From NCBI RefSeq assembly GCF_037335815.1, contig NZ_CP147841.1, positions 4,092,001-4,156,000 of the forward strand: a stretch of DNA of 64,000 nt. The letters run 5' to 3'. The DNA comes from Salinirubellus litoreus. GTDB taxonomy: Archaea > Halobacteriota > Halobacteria > Halobacteriales > Haloarculaceae. The position numbers and the translations under genes were made by a program. The notes beneath the pieces were generated by a model that was given only the letters and a program-made list of their open reading frames with translations, had not been told where the DNA came from and did no database searches. Shown in pieces: positions 50,702-60,257 of this stretch (its first letter is position 1; the number at the start of each line of letters is the position of its first letter).

Positions 50702-51724
50702 CTACTCCGCGTCGGCGTCCGCGGGACGGAGCGCCGGGACGGCGACGGACGGGTCGATCCGGGCCCGGCCCTCCCGCCAGCGAACCCAGACGACGATCAG
50801 CCCGGTCCCCACGAGGGCGGCGATCGCACCGATCACGCCCGCCTCGGGGCCGAACGCGCCGCCCGTGAGTAGCCGGGGACCGGACTGGTCGGTCGCGAGC
50901 ACGGACAGCCCGTGGGTCGTCCCGCTGACCGGGAAGCCGTAGACGGTCCCCTGAACGAAGTTCCAGGTGACGTGGAGCCCGATCGGGAGCGCGAGTCGGC
51001 CCGTGAGGACGTAGCCCGCGGCGAGCATGACGGCCCCGAGCATCACCCCCGCGGTGCTCGCGGCGCTCGCGCTCGGGTTCCCGGCGTGGGCCCACCCGAA
51101 CAGCAGCGACGAGGCGAGCGTCGAGAGGCCGACGGCCGCCGTCGGGCCGACGCGGTCGAACCAGGTGAGCCCCTCGGCGAGGTTCGTGAGGAGGTAACCC
51201 CGGAACAGCAGTTCCTCGGACACCCCGACGGCGACGTAGATGACCAGGCTCCAGCCGAACCACGGCCAGAAGGTGAATCCGGGCTGGTCGATCCGGAGCG
51301 TGTCGGTGACGACGACCCACCCGGCAGCGAGTTCGAGGAGGAAGACGCCCGTCATCAGCAGGGCACCGAGCGCGAGGCCGGCGCCGAGGTCCGCCCACCA
51401 CGAGCGGTCGACGTCGAATCCGAAGTCGCGGAACCACCGACGGTCGACGAACCGCCCCGCGAGATAGGTACTCGCGACCGTCACGCCCGCGCTTCCCACG
51501 ACGAGGACGGTCGCGCGGAGGGCGCTGACGACCCGTTCCCGCGGGAAGCCCGGCGTGACGAGGGCGAGGACGGACTCGATGGGGACGGGAAGCAGCGCCC
51601 GGGTGAGCGTCTCGACGGACACGGTGACGACGGCGAGGACGACGAGGGCGAGGACGAACCGCCACGGGAGCCTGGGACGACGCGTCCGCCCGTTCCAGAG
51701 GAGGGCGGCTAGACGGGGGAACAT
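50702..51724 (-). CDS. CPBP-family intramembrane metalloprotease (CAAX-type)
   Basis: A 340-aa membrane protein with about eight helices. Catalytic motifs of type II CAAX/CPBP proteases are in order: VGVSEELLFRGYLL (EExxxR, near 167), LFGWAHAGNP (FxxxH, near 210) and LHVTWNFVQG (HxxxN, near 255). The first 100 residues add two helices. In bacteria and archaea such proteins process prenylated or peptide substrates or protect against bacteriocins; the role here is unknown. Start ATG at 51724. Confidence 0.88.
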   Translation of the reverse strand: MFPRLAALLWNGRTRRPRLPWRFVLALVVLAVVTVSVETLTRALLPVPIESVLALVTPGFPRERVVSALRATVLVVGSAGVTVASTYLAGRFVDRRWFRDFGFDVDRSWWADLGAGLALGALLMTGVFLLELAAGWVVVTDTLRIDQPGFTFWPWFGWSLVIYVAVGVSEELLFRGYLLTNLAEGLTWFDRVGPTAAVGLSTLASSLLFGWAHAGNPSASAASTAGVMLGAVMLAAGYVLTGRLALPIGLHVTWNFVQGTVYGFPVSGTTHGLSVLATDQSGPRLLTGGAFGPEAGVIGAIAALVGTGLIVVWVRWREGRARIDPSVAVPALRPADADAE

Positions 51725-51936
51725 CAGCGACACATCAATCAACAGCCACGTATGTCTTTCGTCGGTCGGGACGACGTGGTCGGTCCTCCGGCGACTGTCG
51801 GGGGAGCAGGACACAGGAGAACGCTGGCGGGTGCGCCACGCTCACGAGGTGCCATCGAGGCCGCCCGACAGCCGGGTTCGCTTTCGCGGTCGGGTGGCGC
51901 CACCCCGAGCGAGGATCGGCGACCGACGTCGCCGAT

Positions 51937-52623
51937 TCAGTGGTGGTGGCCGTGCGAGTGGCCGTGGTCCTCCGGCGGCGGGAGCTGGGTCTCACACCGG
52001 ACGTTCGAGTAGTGGGACTGGAACAGCTCGACGAAGTCCCCCTCGGGGTCGAACTGATGGCGCTGGATGCACCCCACGTCCGCGCCGAGGAGGTGGACGC
52101 TCACACTCGGCACGTCCGAGACCGTCCGGACCTCGTGGATGTCGTTGTCCGGCGGGACGATCTCGTAGAAGTCCCCGCGGCCGTTCTCCTCGGTCCGGAG
52201 GTGTTCGAGTTCGGCGTGGCCGATGTGGGCGTCCCCGTCGTCGGCCCGGCGGTAGAACTCCTCGACCTGGGTCCCCGAGTAGATGCCGACGAGCCCCCAG
52301 GCGAGGTGGTCGTGGACGGGCGTCTCGACGCCCGGCGGGAGCGCGAGCGTGAACAGCGTGAGCTTCTCGGGACGGCGGTAGAGGAGCCACTGGCCGATGT
52401 CCCGTCCCATCTCCCCCTTGTCGTCGTAGTCGTCGGGGACCAGCCCGTCGTAGGGCTCGGGGAGCCAGTCGTCGTCGGTGAGCAGGTCGCGGAAGGGGTC
52501 GTGGAGCGCCTCCAGCAGATCGGGGATCTCCTCGTGGGTGTTCGCCGCCTCGTCGACCGTCTCGACGAACGACCGCACCCGATCGTTGTCGAGATACCAC
52601 TCCTCCTCGGTCGCTTCGTCCAT
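51937..52623 (-). CDS. Cysteine dioxygenase-like cupin protein
   Basis: A 228-aa metal-dependent double-stranded beta-helix protein. The metal motif PVHDHLAWGLVGIYSG (His-x-His, near residue 105) and a later His in NDIHEVRTV (near 165) fit the cysteine dioxygenase/cupin family; an internal Cys is in VGCIQRHQ. CDO-type enzymes add O2 to thiols such as cysteine or mercaptopropionate. The C-terminus is His-rich (DHGHSHGHHH), which might bind metal. Start ATG at 52623. Confidence 0.82.
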   Translation of the reverse strand: MDEATEEEWYLDNDRVRSFVETVDEAANTHEEIPDLLEALHDPFRDLLTDDDWLPEPYDGLVPDDYDDKGEMGRDIGQWLLYRRPEKLTLFTLALPPGVETPVHDHLAWGLVGIYSGTQVEEFYRRADDGDAHIGHAELEHLRTEENGRGDFYEIVPPDNDIHEVRTVSDVPSVSVHLLGADVGCIQRHQFDPEGDFVELFQSHYSNVRCETQLPPPEDHGHSHGHHH

Positions 52624-52747
52624 ACCCCTGCGGTTCGGCCGGACGGTCTTAGCTTCTCCCCCGAAGGGAGGGTGGCGTCGGTCGGCCGAATCCCCCCGCT
52701 ACCGCGCGTTCCGAAGGAGCTTTGCCGTCGGTCCGCCGCGATGGGCC

Positions 52748-53464
52748 GTGGATAGTTCGAGGGAGGGGTACGGAACCGACGTGGTCGAGGGGGTACGCGA
52801 CGGGCTGCCGGTGCTCCTCGGGACGGTCCCATACGGCCTCGTCATGGGGGTCGCCGCGGCGAGCGCCGGGCTCACGGTGACACAGGCGGCCGGCCTCTCC
52901 GCGCTGGTGTTCGCGGGGCTCTCACAGCTCGCCGCCGCCGACCTCATCGGACAGGGTGCCTCGGTCGGCGTCGTGATCGCCACCGCGCTGATCATCAACG
53001 CGCGGTTCACCATGTACAGCGCCTCGATCGCCCCGCACCTCCAGAGACTGGGACGGGTCTGGCGGTGGCTCTGTCCGTTCTTCCTCATCGGCCCCGTCTA
53101 CGCGGTCGCCCTGGCGGCCTACGAGGCCGACCGCCCGACCCACTACGGCTGGTACATGCTCGGGCTGGCGGTCCCGTCGTGGATCGCCTGGGTCGTCGGC
53201 ACCGTCGTCGGGATGGTCCTCGGGGCGAACATCCCCGAGTCCTGGCAGCTCGGGTTCGCCGTCCCGCTGGTGTTCATCGCCATCGTCACGCAGTTCATCG
53301 ACGACCCGGGGACGCTGGCGGCGGCCCTCGTCGCGGGCGGTATCTCGGTCGGGGTGATGGGTCTCCCGTTCGGGACGGGGCTCGTCGTCGCCAGCGTGGT
53401 CGGCATCCTCGCCGGGCTCGTCGTCGAACGGGGTACCGGGGGCGTGGGGGTGGAGGGAGCATGA
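52748..53464 (+). CDS. azlC: AzlC family branched-chain amino acid exporter, large subunit
   Basis: A 238-aa membrane protein with seven or eight helices, starting GTG at 52748. Family features: PVLLGTVPYGLVMGVAAASAGL, FAGLSQLAAADLIG, NARFTMYSASIAPHL and GLAVPSWIAWVVGT. AzlC with AzlD exports branched-chain amino acids or analogues in bacteria; archaeal substrates are inferred. The stop overlaps the azlD start by 4 nt (ATGA), so the two subunits are co-translated. Confidence 0.9.
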   Translation: MDSSREGYGTDVVEGVRDGLPVLLGTVPYGLVMGVAAASAGLTVTQAAGLSALVFAGLSQLAAADLIGQGASVGVVIATALIINARFTMYSASIAPHLQRLGRVWRWLCPFFLIGPVYAVALAAYEADRPTHYGWYMLGLAVPSWIAWVVGTVVGMVLGANIPESWQLGFAVPLVFIAIVTQFIDDPGTLAAALVAGGISVGVMGLPFGTGLVVASVVGILAGLVVERGTGGVGVEGA

Positions 53465-53793
53465 GCGCCCCCGAGGGTCTCGTCTGGACGGCCGTCGTCG
53501 CCATCGCCGTCGGGACCTGGGCGTTCCGGGCGTCGTTCGTCTTCCTCTTCGGTTACCTCGACGAGATCCCGCCGTGGGTCGACCGGACGCTCCGGTTCAT
53601 CCCCGCGGCCGTCATCGCGGCGATCATCGCCCCGCGGCTGCTGGTGATCGACGGCTCGCTCGCGATCGACCCCGCCAACGAGCGGCTCCTCGCGGGTGCC
53701 GTCGCGGTCGTCGTCGCCTGGTACACCGAGAACATCTTCGCCACGATCGTCGCCGGGATGTGCGCGCTGTGGGCGCTCGTCTTCCTCCTCTGA
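53461..53793 (+). CDS. azlD: AzlD family small subunit
   Basis: A 110-aa membrane protein with four helices (WTAVVAIAVGTWAFRASFVFL, FIPAAVIAAIIAPRLLV, LAGAVAVVVAWYTENIF, ATIVAGMCALWALVFLL), the usual small partner of AzlC. ATG at 53461 overlaps the azlC stop. The conserved FRASF/WRxx(F) region is in the first helix. Confidence 0.9.
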   Translation: MSAPEGLVWTAVVAIAVGTWAFRASFVFLFGYLDEIPPWVDRTLRFIPAAVIAAIIAPRLLVIDGSLAIDPANERLLAGAVAVVVAWYTENIFATIVAGMCALWALVFLL

Positions 53794-54008
53794 GACGGGA
53801 CTCGCTCACCGGGGGGCCTCCTCGGCGTCCTCGCTCCCGCCGGTCCGGTATCCGCTCACCTTCCGGTCCCCCGGAAACACGGCGGAGACGCCGTTCATCG
53901 GTCGGGATCGACGAGGGCCGAAGCAGTCGACCGACCCGCGGATCACCGCGGATTGCTGTCCGTACTTCACCGTACCTTCTTGCCTCTCGACACCCTCCCC
54001 GTGTGTAC

Positions 54009-55070
54009 GTGACCGACTCTTCCCCTCCAGATCCGTGTCGAGGCTCCGAACTGTCCTCGTCCGAGTCCGGTCCCCGCTCGCGCCGTGACGTGCTGGTCGG
54101 GCTCGGAGCCGGCGGCGTCTCGCTCCTCGCCGGCTGTAGCAGTTCGTCGACCGGATCGCCATCGCCGGAAACCGGTACGCGCCGGCCGCCCACAGCCGAG
54201 AACGGGGCGACCGCGACCGAAACGACCTCCACCGTAGCGGGGACGGCGAGCCCGACCCCCACCGGGACCGGCACCGAGGACAGCCGACAGCTCCTCTACC
54301 TGTACGGGGACGTCGCCGCCGACGGGTCCGTGCCGTCGGGGGACGCGGAGCCGTTCCACCAGATGCGCCTGTCCGACTCGGGAGCACGCGGGCTCTCGGA
54401 GTTCAGGGCCGAACTGGAGTCGGCCGGGTTCACCCCCGAGGAGCGATACGACGCCGAGACGACGCTCTCCGCGTCGTTCCTCGAGGGGTACGACGTCGTC
54501 GTCCTCGGCTCCAACCAGCACCGGTTCACCGACGAGGAGCGGCGGGCCGTCGGCGACTGGGTCGAGGACGGCGGCGGTCTCGTCGCGTGGTCGGACAGCG
54601 CGTTCGGCGGTCACTACAATCAGGTCGGGGTCTGCAACCCCGCGGGGAGCAGGAGCGACAACGATCTCACGACGCAGTTCGGGATGACGTTCCTCCGCGA
54701 CAACGGCGCGGGGCGGTACCAGGTCGAGGAGTACACGCAGGACCACTTCCTCAACGACGGCGACAGCGACGGCGGGGTCGTCTTCCGGGGCGAGGGCGTC
54801 AGTCCCGTCCGTGTCAGCTCCCCGGCGACGGTGCTGGCACCGCTACAGTCGGGACCGCTCGGCGGGAAGCTACGCGTCTGCGAGGAGGACCGGCCGTACC
54901 AGCCCGAACGGGACGCCGCCCTCGCGGTCGCGTCGGTCGGTTCGGGGCGGGTCGTCGGCACGTTCGACCGCAACACGTTCTGGAACGACGGCGAGGGGAC
55001 GAGCCTCTCGGAGGTCGACAACCGGGAGTACGCCCTGCGGCTCGTCCGGTGGGCCGCCGGCGAGGGGTGA
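54009..55070 (+). CDS. Tat-exported lipoprotein with GATase-like domain
   Basis: A 353-aa protein with a Tat lipoprotein signal: twin Arg in PRSRRDVLVGLGAGG, then LLAGC (lipobox Cys near residue 41). A Ser/Thr/Pro-rich linker (~45-95) leads to a domain with LLYLYGDVAADG, YDVVVLGSNQHRFTDEERRA, VEDGGGLVAWSDSAFGGHY and GSGRVVGTFDRNTFWND, reminiscent of the class I glutamine amidotransferase/ThuA-like fold. A catalytic Cys cannot be seen, so it may bind rather than react. GTG at 54009 is chosen; GTG 54003 is possible. Anchored outside the cell. Confidence 0.8.
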   Translation: MTDSSPPDPCRGSELSSSESGPRSRRDVLVGLGAGGVSLLAGCSSSSTGSPSPETGTRRPPTAENGATATETTSTVAGTASPTPTGTGTEDSRQLLYLYGDVAADGSVPSGDAEPFHQMRLSDSGARGLSEFRAELESAGFTPEERYDAETTLSASFLEGYDVVVLGSNQHRFTDEERRAVGDWVEDGGGLVAWSDSAFGGHYNQVGVCNPAGSRSDNDLTTQFGMTFLRDNGAGRYQVEEYTQDHFLNDGDSDGGVVFRGEGVSPVRVSSPATVLAPLQSGPLGGKLRVCEEDRPYQPERDAALAVASVGSGRVVGTFDRNTFWNDGEGTSLSEVDNREYALRLVRWAAGEG

Positions 55071-55122
55071 CCGCGACCGCCCGGACGATAGCCGTAGTGG
55101 GGGACGACGCCGCCCCGCGCGC

Positions 55123-56103
55123 TCACCCGCCGACCTGCGGAACGACCTCGTCCCCGATCAGCTCGATACACTCCCGGGCCCGCTCGTAGGAGAGCCCCGG
55201 CCACTGCACGCGACAGACCATGTGGCTCGGATCCAGCGTCTCCTGGTACGTCTCTATTTCCTCGCACACCTCCTCGGGCGTCCCCAGGAGGAACCGATCC
55301 TCGGCGAGATCGTCGAACGGCCGGTGGAGGTCCTCTGCATCCTCCATCGCCTCGTCCTGTCCCCACTCGACGTAGCGCTCGTACTTCGGTTCGAGATACG
55401 GACGGGCGATCTCGCGGGCCTCCTCGGTCGTCTCGGCGACGAACACCTCCCGGAACACCGGGACGCTCGTGTCCCCCTCCTTGTGCTCGTCGTAGAGCGT
55501 CTTCTGCTCGGTGATCTCGGCGACGGTCGCGTGGGGGTTGACGAACCAGCGATCCCCCAGTTTGGCGGCGCGCTCGATCGCCGGCCGGGAGTTCGCGGCC
55601 ACCCACACCTCCGGTTTCTCGTCGGGCCTGGGGGTGATCGTCGCGTCCTCGACGGAGTAGAACTCCCCGTCGTAGCTCACCCCCTTCTCGGTCCAGAGCC
55701 GGTTGATCAATTCGATCCCCTCCGCGAGACGCGGGCCGCGTTCCCGCTTGTCGACGCCGAACGCGTCGAACTCGGCGTCGCGGTAGCCCGCGCCGACGCC
55801 CGCGACCACCTCGTCGGCGAACGATCCGATGGTGGTGATCTGCTCGGCGATCTCGACGGGGTGGTGGAGCGGCAGGAGGACGATACCGGTCGCGACGGAC
55901 ATCGAGCCCGCCTCCGCGGCGAGCCTGGAGAGCGCCGGGACGAGCTGGAGCTGGACGTAGTCGGCGAGGTAGTGCTGACCCATCGTCACCATGTCGAACC
56001 CCGAATCCCGGGCCGCGCGAGTCTGGGTGACCAGTCCCTCGAACAGCTCTTCGGCGCTCTGATCGGTCGGAGCCTGCGAGTTGAGGAACAGCGTGAAATC
56101 CAT
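55123..56103 (-). CDS. LLM-class (luciferase-like) flavin/F420-dependent oxidoreductase
   Basis: A 326-aa TIM-barrel oxidoreductase: MDFTLFLNSQAPTDQSAEE, GFDMVTMGQHYL, TGIVLLPLHHPVEIAEQ, VAGVGAGYRDAEFDAFGV, WVAANSRPAIERAA, GTPEEVCEEIETYQ. LLM enzymes use FMN or F420 for mono-oxygenation or hydride transfer. Start ATG at 56103. No neighbour suggests its substrate. Confidence 0.87.
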   Translation of the reverse strand: MDFTLFLNSQAPTDQSAEELFEGLVTQTRAARDSGFDMVTMGQHYLADYVQLQLVPALSRLAAEAGSMSVATGIVLLPLHHPVEIAEQITTIGSFADEVVAGVGAGYRDAEFDAFGVDKRERGPRLAEGIELINRLWTEKGVSYDGEFYSVEDATITPRPDEKPEVWVAANSRPAIERAAKLGDRWFVNPHATVAEITEQKTLYDEHKEGDTSVPVFREVFVAETTEEAREIARPYLEPKYERYVEWGQDEAMEDAEDLHRPFDDLAEDRFLLGTPEEVCEEIETYQETLDPSHMVCRVQWPGLSYERARECIELIGDEVVPQVGG

Positions 56104-56341
56104 GCTCGGCCGGTACAGGAAGGGGTCGCTTAGCTCTTCCCCGCCCCCGAACGCGAAGCCCGTGACCTGGGGGCTACTCCTCGTCCAGGCCGGTCCGCAC
56201 AGCGTAGCCGCGCGGCTGGTCGCTCGTGCGTCGCAGGAAAGCCCCCAGTGGGCGTGAAGCCGCGGATGCGATCGGCCGGCGGACGGTCCCTCCGTTCCCC
56301 GGGCCGACGCCTCGCGACCGTCAGTTACCGCTCTAACCGAC

Positions 56342-56623
56342 TCAGAACGACGAGAAGCCCCGCCGGAGCCTCGTGACGAGGTCCTTCTGCTGCAGGTAGC
56401 TCGCGGCCGCCAGCAGCGTCGGGGCCCACAGGCCGACGAAGATGCCGCCCGACTCGTCGTCCTGGCCGTAGAACTTGAACCACGAGTACAGGACGGACGC
56501 CGCCGCGGCGAGCGCGATGGGGTCACCGACCGACAGCGGCGCTGCGTCCGCCACGTCCTCCGCTTTCTCTCCCGCGTTCGTTCCCTCTCCCGAGTTCGAC
56601 GACTGCTCTTGGAACATCGCCAT
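56342..56623 (-). CDS. Small membrane protein of unknown function
   Basis: A 93-aa protein with two hydrophobic segments (PIALAAAASVLYSWFKFYG and GIFVGLWAPTLLAAASYLQ) and an acidic, Gly/Ser-rich N-tail. It ends in a basic tail (KDLVTRLRRGFSSF). I do not recognise the family. The ATG at 56623 is selected; GTG 56635 and ATG 56617 are alternatives. A TATA-like site on the minus strand near 56682-56687 would give a ~30-nt leader. Confidence 0.6.
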   Translation of the reverse strand: MAMFQEQSSNSGEGTNAGEKAEDVADAAPLSVGDPIALAAAASVLYSWFKFYGQDDESGGIFVGLWAPTLLAAASYLQQKDLVTRLRRGFSSF

Positions 56624-57088
56624 TGCAAGAGACACATCGAGCGGGCCACGGTTGCCCGTTCTGCTGTCCCCTGCAAGCGCCTTTTACCGAAAAACCGCAG
56701 GACGGCGAAGCTCCGGACCATGTTGCCGGAGGATCGCGTCGTGGCGTCAGCGACGGCCGCGATAACGCCGAACGCCCCCCGCGATCCCGGAGGGTCCACC
56801 GGTAGAGTCCCCGCCCCCGAGAGCCGACGCGGTACACGGCGAGACGAAACCCCTCGAAGGCCCGGGGGTATCCCCGGCGTACTCCACCCGGACTCTTTTG
56901 CCGGTTCTCTCACGGGGGCCGACACCGGGCTCTGAGCGGTCGGCGGGGATCGCCAACCCTGCCTGTGCCGCCCCAACGTCTTTGTGTTCTCAGTGGCGCG
57001 ACGACCCGGGAATCGAGGGGTCGGCCGGCGGCGAGGACCTGCCGCGGTACGCCGAGCGCGTGTTTCGTCGGGGACGAGCGCCCGCCGA
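56624..57088. other. Intergenic region with no gene seen
   Basis: About 465 nt between the small membrane gene's start and the GH13 3' end. CTTTTACCG at 56681-56689 could be a TATA box for either strand. Open frames here are proline/arginine-rich and unsupported. Confidence 0.45.
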
Positions 57089-59062
57089 TCAGGTCAGGAA
57101 CACGCGAACCTGGAACGGCGGCAGCGAGAGTGTCGCCCCCTCCTCCTCGGTGCCCACCGAGAGGTCCCCGCCTTCCCCGCGGATCGGGCCGCCCCGCTCC
57201 TCAACCGCCTCGGCGTCCCCCCAGTACCAGGGGAGGTCGTACGCGTCGAAGCCGTTCGATCCGAGGTTGGCGACCACGACGACCTGTCCCTCGCTCCCCA
57301 GTTCCTCGCCGCCGGTCCGACAGTAGGCGAACACGCGCTCGCCGTCGGGGTCGTCGATAGTCGGGTGGGTGTGGAAGAGGTCGACCTCGTTGCGCTGGAG
57401 CGACCCGGTCGACGTCCGGAGGTAGATCAGGTCGCTCACGCTCGCCTCCAGTTCCGCGTGTCCCGGGTAGTCGCGTCGGGGCCAGCGGACCGGGTCCTCC
57501 ATCTTGAGCTTCCAGTCGGTGTAGTCCAGATCGTGGACGTCGCCGAACTCCTCGCCGGCGAGGAACATCGGGATCCCCACGGAGGTCAGTAGCACGGCGA
57601 ACGCGCCCCGGACGCGGTCGACGGCCTCCTCGTGGGCGTCGATACGCACACCGTCGTCGGTGACGAGGTCGTCGAGCAGGTACCGGACGTTCTCGATCGA
57701 GCCGTCACCCAGCCCGCGGTCGGCCACGAGGTCGCCGAAGAGGAAGTTCATGAGCCGCTGCTCGCCCGCCTCGCCCATGTCGTGGGAGGTGGTGTAGTTG
57801 ACGGCCTTCGAGAGGTCGTCGAAACCCCCCCGGAAATCCCGCTCGAGGTCGTCCCACGTCCGATCGCCGGAGACGAGCGCCTCGATCCGGTCGCTCCGGG
57901 AGGGTTCCTCGGGTTCGATGTCGATCCCGTCGCGGACGAGCCGACGGGACTCCTCCCGGTAGCCGAAGTTCCACATGCTGTCGACCACCTGCCGACCGTC
58001 GGGGTTGTCCTCGTCGTCGTGGACGATCCGGGTCCGGTTCCAGGAGTCCTCGGCGACGACGAGGAACGGCCGGTCGGGGAAGGCGTCCCCCTGTACCTCG
58101 CGGATCCGGTCGTGGAACTCCTGGACGAACGCCGGGTGGTCCATCCCCTTGAACTCGTCGAGCCGGAAGCCGTCGACGCGGTACTCCCGGATCCAGAACT
58201 CGGCCATCCCGACGAGGAACTCCCGCGCGGGGTGGTAGCCGTCGGCGGACGCCTCGAAGTCGAAGCGGCGTCCGCCCCAGTCCGGACGGTCCGGCTCCTC
58301 CTCGGGGTCGAGGTAGAACCGATCGGGAGCCAGCGTCTCGAGGGGGCACTCCCGGGAGTGGTTCATCACGATATCCATGAACACGCGGATACCCCGGCGG
58401 TGACACTCCTTGATCAGGAACCTCGCGTCGACCGGGCCGCCGAAGTCGAGGTCCGGAGCGAGGAAGAACCGCGTCCCGTACCCCCAGTCGAGGCTGACGG
58501 CCGCGTCCTGTATCGGCAGCAGTTCGACGGCGTTCACCCCCAGGTCGGCCAGGTAGTCGAGACGCTCCGAGAGGAGGTCCTGGAAGTCACCGTCGGGGAC
58601 GTCCCGCTTGTGGCCCTCGGCGGGAGCCGACCACCGGACCGGGAGTTCGTAGATCACGAGTTCGTCGTTCCGGGGGAGATCGGCACCCTCCGGGAGTTCG
58701 TCGCTCCAGTCGAAGGGGGGACGGAACTCCTCGCCGTCACGGATACGGAACGTCCCCCGGTGGCCCTGGAAGCGGGTGATCTCCTCGGCGAAGGGATCGG
58801 CCGCGACGTCGGGATCGTCCTCGTCGCGGTAGACCAGGAACTCGTACTCGTACCGCCCGTCTTCGAGGTCGAGGTCGTCGATATCCAGTTCGTACCAGTC
58901 CGATACGTCCGGGTGAGCGGAGAGCTCCTCGTGTCGCCAGTCGGCGGGGTCGAAGGTGTCACGCGCTAGCACCGGCGCGAACCGGACCTCCACTCGCTCG
59001 GCGTTCGTCGCCGGGACACGGAGGACGCCGTCCGCTCTCGGATCGGGAAAGCCGCTCGCCAT
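57089..59062 (-). CDS. Glycoside hydrolase family 13 (alpha-amylase/branching-enzyme type)
   Basis: A 657-aa GH13 enzyme. An N-terminal CBM48-like beta domain (residues ~1-130) precedes the (beta/alpha)8 barrel. Catalytic motifs: RVFMDIVMNHS (region I), GFRLDEFKG (nucleophile Asp, near 301), VVAEDS (acid/base Glu, near 338) and TSHDMG (region IV, near 426). CBM48 plus GH13 suits alpha-1,4/1,6-glucan enzymes. No signal peptide, so it probably acts inside the cell on storage glucan with the GH15 at 20-21 kb. Start ATG at 59062. Confidence 0.88.
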   Translation of the reverse strand: MASGFPDPRADGVLRVPATNAERVEVRFAPVLARDTFDPADWRHEELSAHPDVSDWYELDIDDLDLEDGRYEYEFLVYRDEDDPDVAADPFAEEITRFQGHRGTFRIRDGEEFRPPFDWSDELPEGADLPRNDELVIYELPVRWSAPAEGHKRDVPDGDFQDLLSERLDYLADLGVNAVELLPIQDAAVSLDWGYGTRFFLAPDLDFGGPVDARFLIKECHRRGIRVFMDIVMNHSRECPLETLAPDRFYLDPEEEPDRPDWGGRRFDFEASADGYHPAREFLVGMAEFWIREYRVDGFRLDEFKGMDHPAFVQEFHDRIREVQGDAFPDRPFLVVAEDSWNRTRIVHDDEDNPDGRQVVDSMWNFGYREESRRLVRDGIDIEPEEPSRSDRIEALVSGDRTWDDLERDFRGGFDDLSKAVNYTTSHDMGEAGEQRLMNFLFGDLVADRGLGDGSIENVRYLLDDLVTDDGVRIDAHEEAVDRVRGAFAVLLTSVGIPMFLAGEEFGDVHDLDYTDWKLKMEDPVRWPRRDYPGHAELEASVSDLIYLRTSTGSLQRNEVDLFHTHPTIDDPDGERVFAYCRTGGEELGSEGQVVVVANLGSNGFDAYDLPWYWGDAEAVEERGGPIRGEGGDLSVGTEEEGATLSLPPFQVRVFLT

Positions 59063-59228
59063 CGTGCTGTTCTCGGGTACCGGCGGGAGCCGCGAGAGCC
59101 CGCTGCTTGCACGTGCGGAACGAACCGTTCCGTTCACTCCCTCGAGGTGTCCGGGTCCCCGGGAACGAGCTCGCGAGACGAAGACGGAGGTCGAGTTCTC
59201 CACTCCGGGCGTGACCACCGTCGGCGAA

Positions 59229-59564
59229 CGATTTATAGGATGGAGGATCCCAAAAGATAAGCAACCGGGATGGATCATCCCAGAAGAATATAGGAAGAGA
59301 TGGGAATGTATCCAGGGGAAGAGCGTTGACGAACTCCCCAGAGTAGTAAACGAAAACGATATAGACGTTTTCATACACGACTCCCTCCATACGACAACCA
59401 ATATGATCTTCGAGTTTTTCATAACGTATCATTCTATGGAGGACGATGGCGTGATCCTATCTGATGACACCTCCAAATCCGAAGCATTCGAAATATTTTG
59501 CACGGAGATAGACGTCTCCGACTGTAGGAAGTTCCAAAATGATCTAGGATACATAAAGAAATGA
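59229..59564 (+). pseudogene. 5'-truncated SAM-dependent methyltransferase
   Basis: About 110 codons in an AT-rich stretch reading GWRIPKDKQPGWIIPEEYR, DIDVFIHDSLHTTTNM, FEFFITYHSMEDDGVILSDD. This matches the C-terminal half of class I (Methyltransf_24-like) methyltransferases found in polysaccharide/sugar clusters. The N-terminal SAM-binding half is missing; the GC content changes abruptly near 59225. The stop at 59562-59564 looks original. The IS200/IS605 element begins about 175 nt later. Confidence 0.75.
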
Positions 59565-59840
59565 ACATATGGGTGACAGATGAGGCGGCCTCCATGGAGC
59601 GGGTCTATTTCATCGGAGCGTGCAAAACGTTTCGACCGTAGTATTTAGCGGTCATTATCCCGCTAACCCGATGTCTACCAACGTATCCGTGTGCCAGTGC
59701 TCGTCACGAGAGACGTGCTATCTTTTTTCAAGGCGAGAATCCCGCTCTTTAGGGCGGGCGTGAAGCCGATGACTGCCTCACGTTCTACCGTCGGTTGCAG
59801 GCCGAATACCCCACGACATCGAACCTTTATTAGAATTGGG

Positions 59841-59846
59841 TATATG
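59841..59846 (+). promoter_or_regulatory. TATA box of tnpA
   Basis: TATATG about 20 nt before the tnpA ATG at 59864, after AT-rich TTTATTAG; the likely transposase promoter. Confidence 0.4.
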
Positions 59847-59863
59847 CGAATCGATACGGCCAA

Positions 59864-60256
59864 ATGAAGTACAACCTCGAAACCGGGTCGCACACGGTCT
59901 ACGCACTCCAATATCACTTCGTGACCGTCACGAAATACCGCGCAGACCTCCTCACCGACGAAATCGCGGAGCGCATCGGTGAGATTGCCAGCGACCTCTC
60001 CGAGGACTTCGGCGTGAACATCCAGAACGTCAACGGCGGGTCCGACCACGTTCACATCCTGTTCACGGCGAAGCCGACCACCGACCTCACCAAGTTCATC
60101 AACTCGCTCAAGGGCGTCACATCCCGAAAAATCCGTGACGAGAACCCCGAGGTTCGGCAGGCGCTCGACAAGGCGTTCTGGCAACCGGGGTACTTCCTCG
60201 CTACCACCGGGCAGGTGAGCATTGAGGTGCTCATGCGGTACGTCAAGGAGCAGTAG
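59864..60256 (+). CDS. tnpA: IS200/IS605 Y1 transposase TnpA
   Basis: A 130-aa HUH/Y1 single-strand transposase, full length for the family. The HUH motif is GSDHVHILF (near residue 66) and the catalytic Tyr is in VLMRYVKEQ at the C-terminus (near 126), preceded by the usual FWQPGYF and TTGQVS. It cuts and joins single-stranded DNA at the hairpin ends. The stop is 1 nt before the tnpB GTG, so both are on one mRNA. Looks active. Confidence 0.95.
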   Translation: MKYNLETGSHTVYALQYHFVTVTKYRADLLTDEIAERIGEIASDLSEDFGVNIQNVNGGSDHVHILFTAKPTTDLTKFINSLKGVTSRKIRDENPEVRQALDKAFWQPGYFLATTGQVSIEVLMRYVKEQ

Positions 60257-60257
60257 C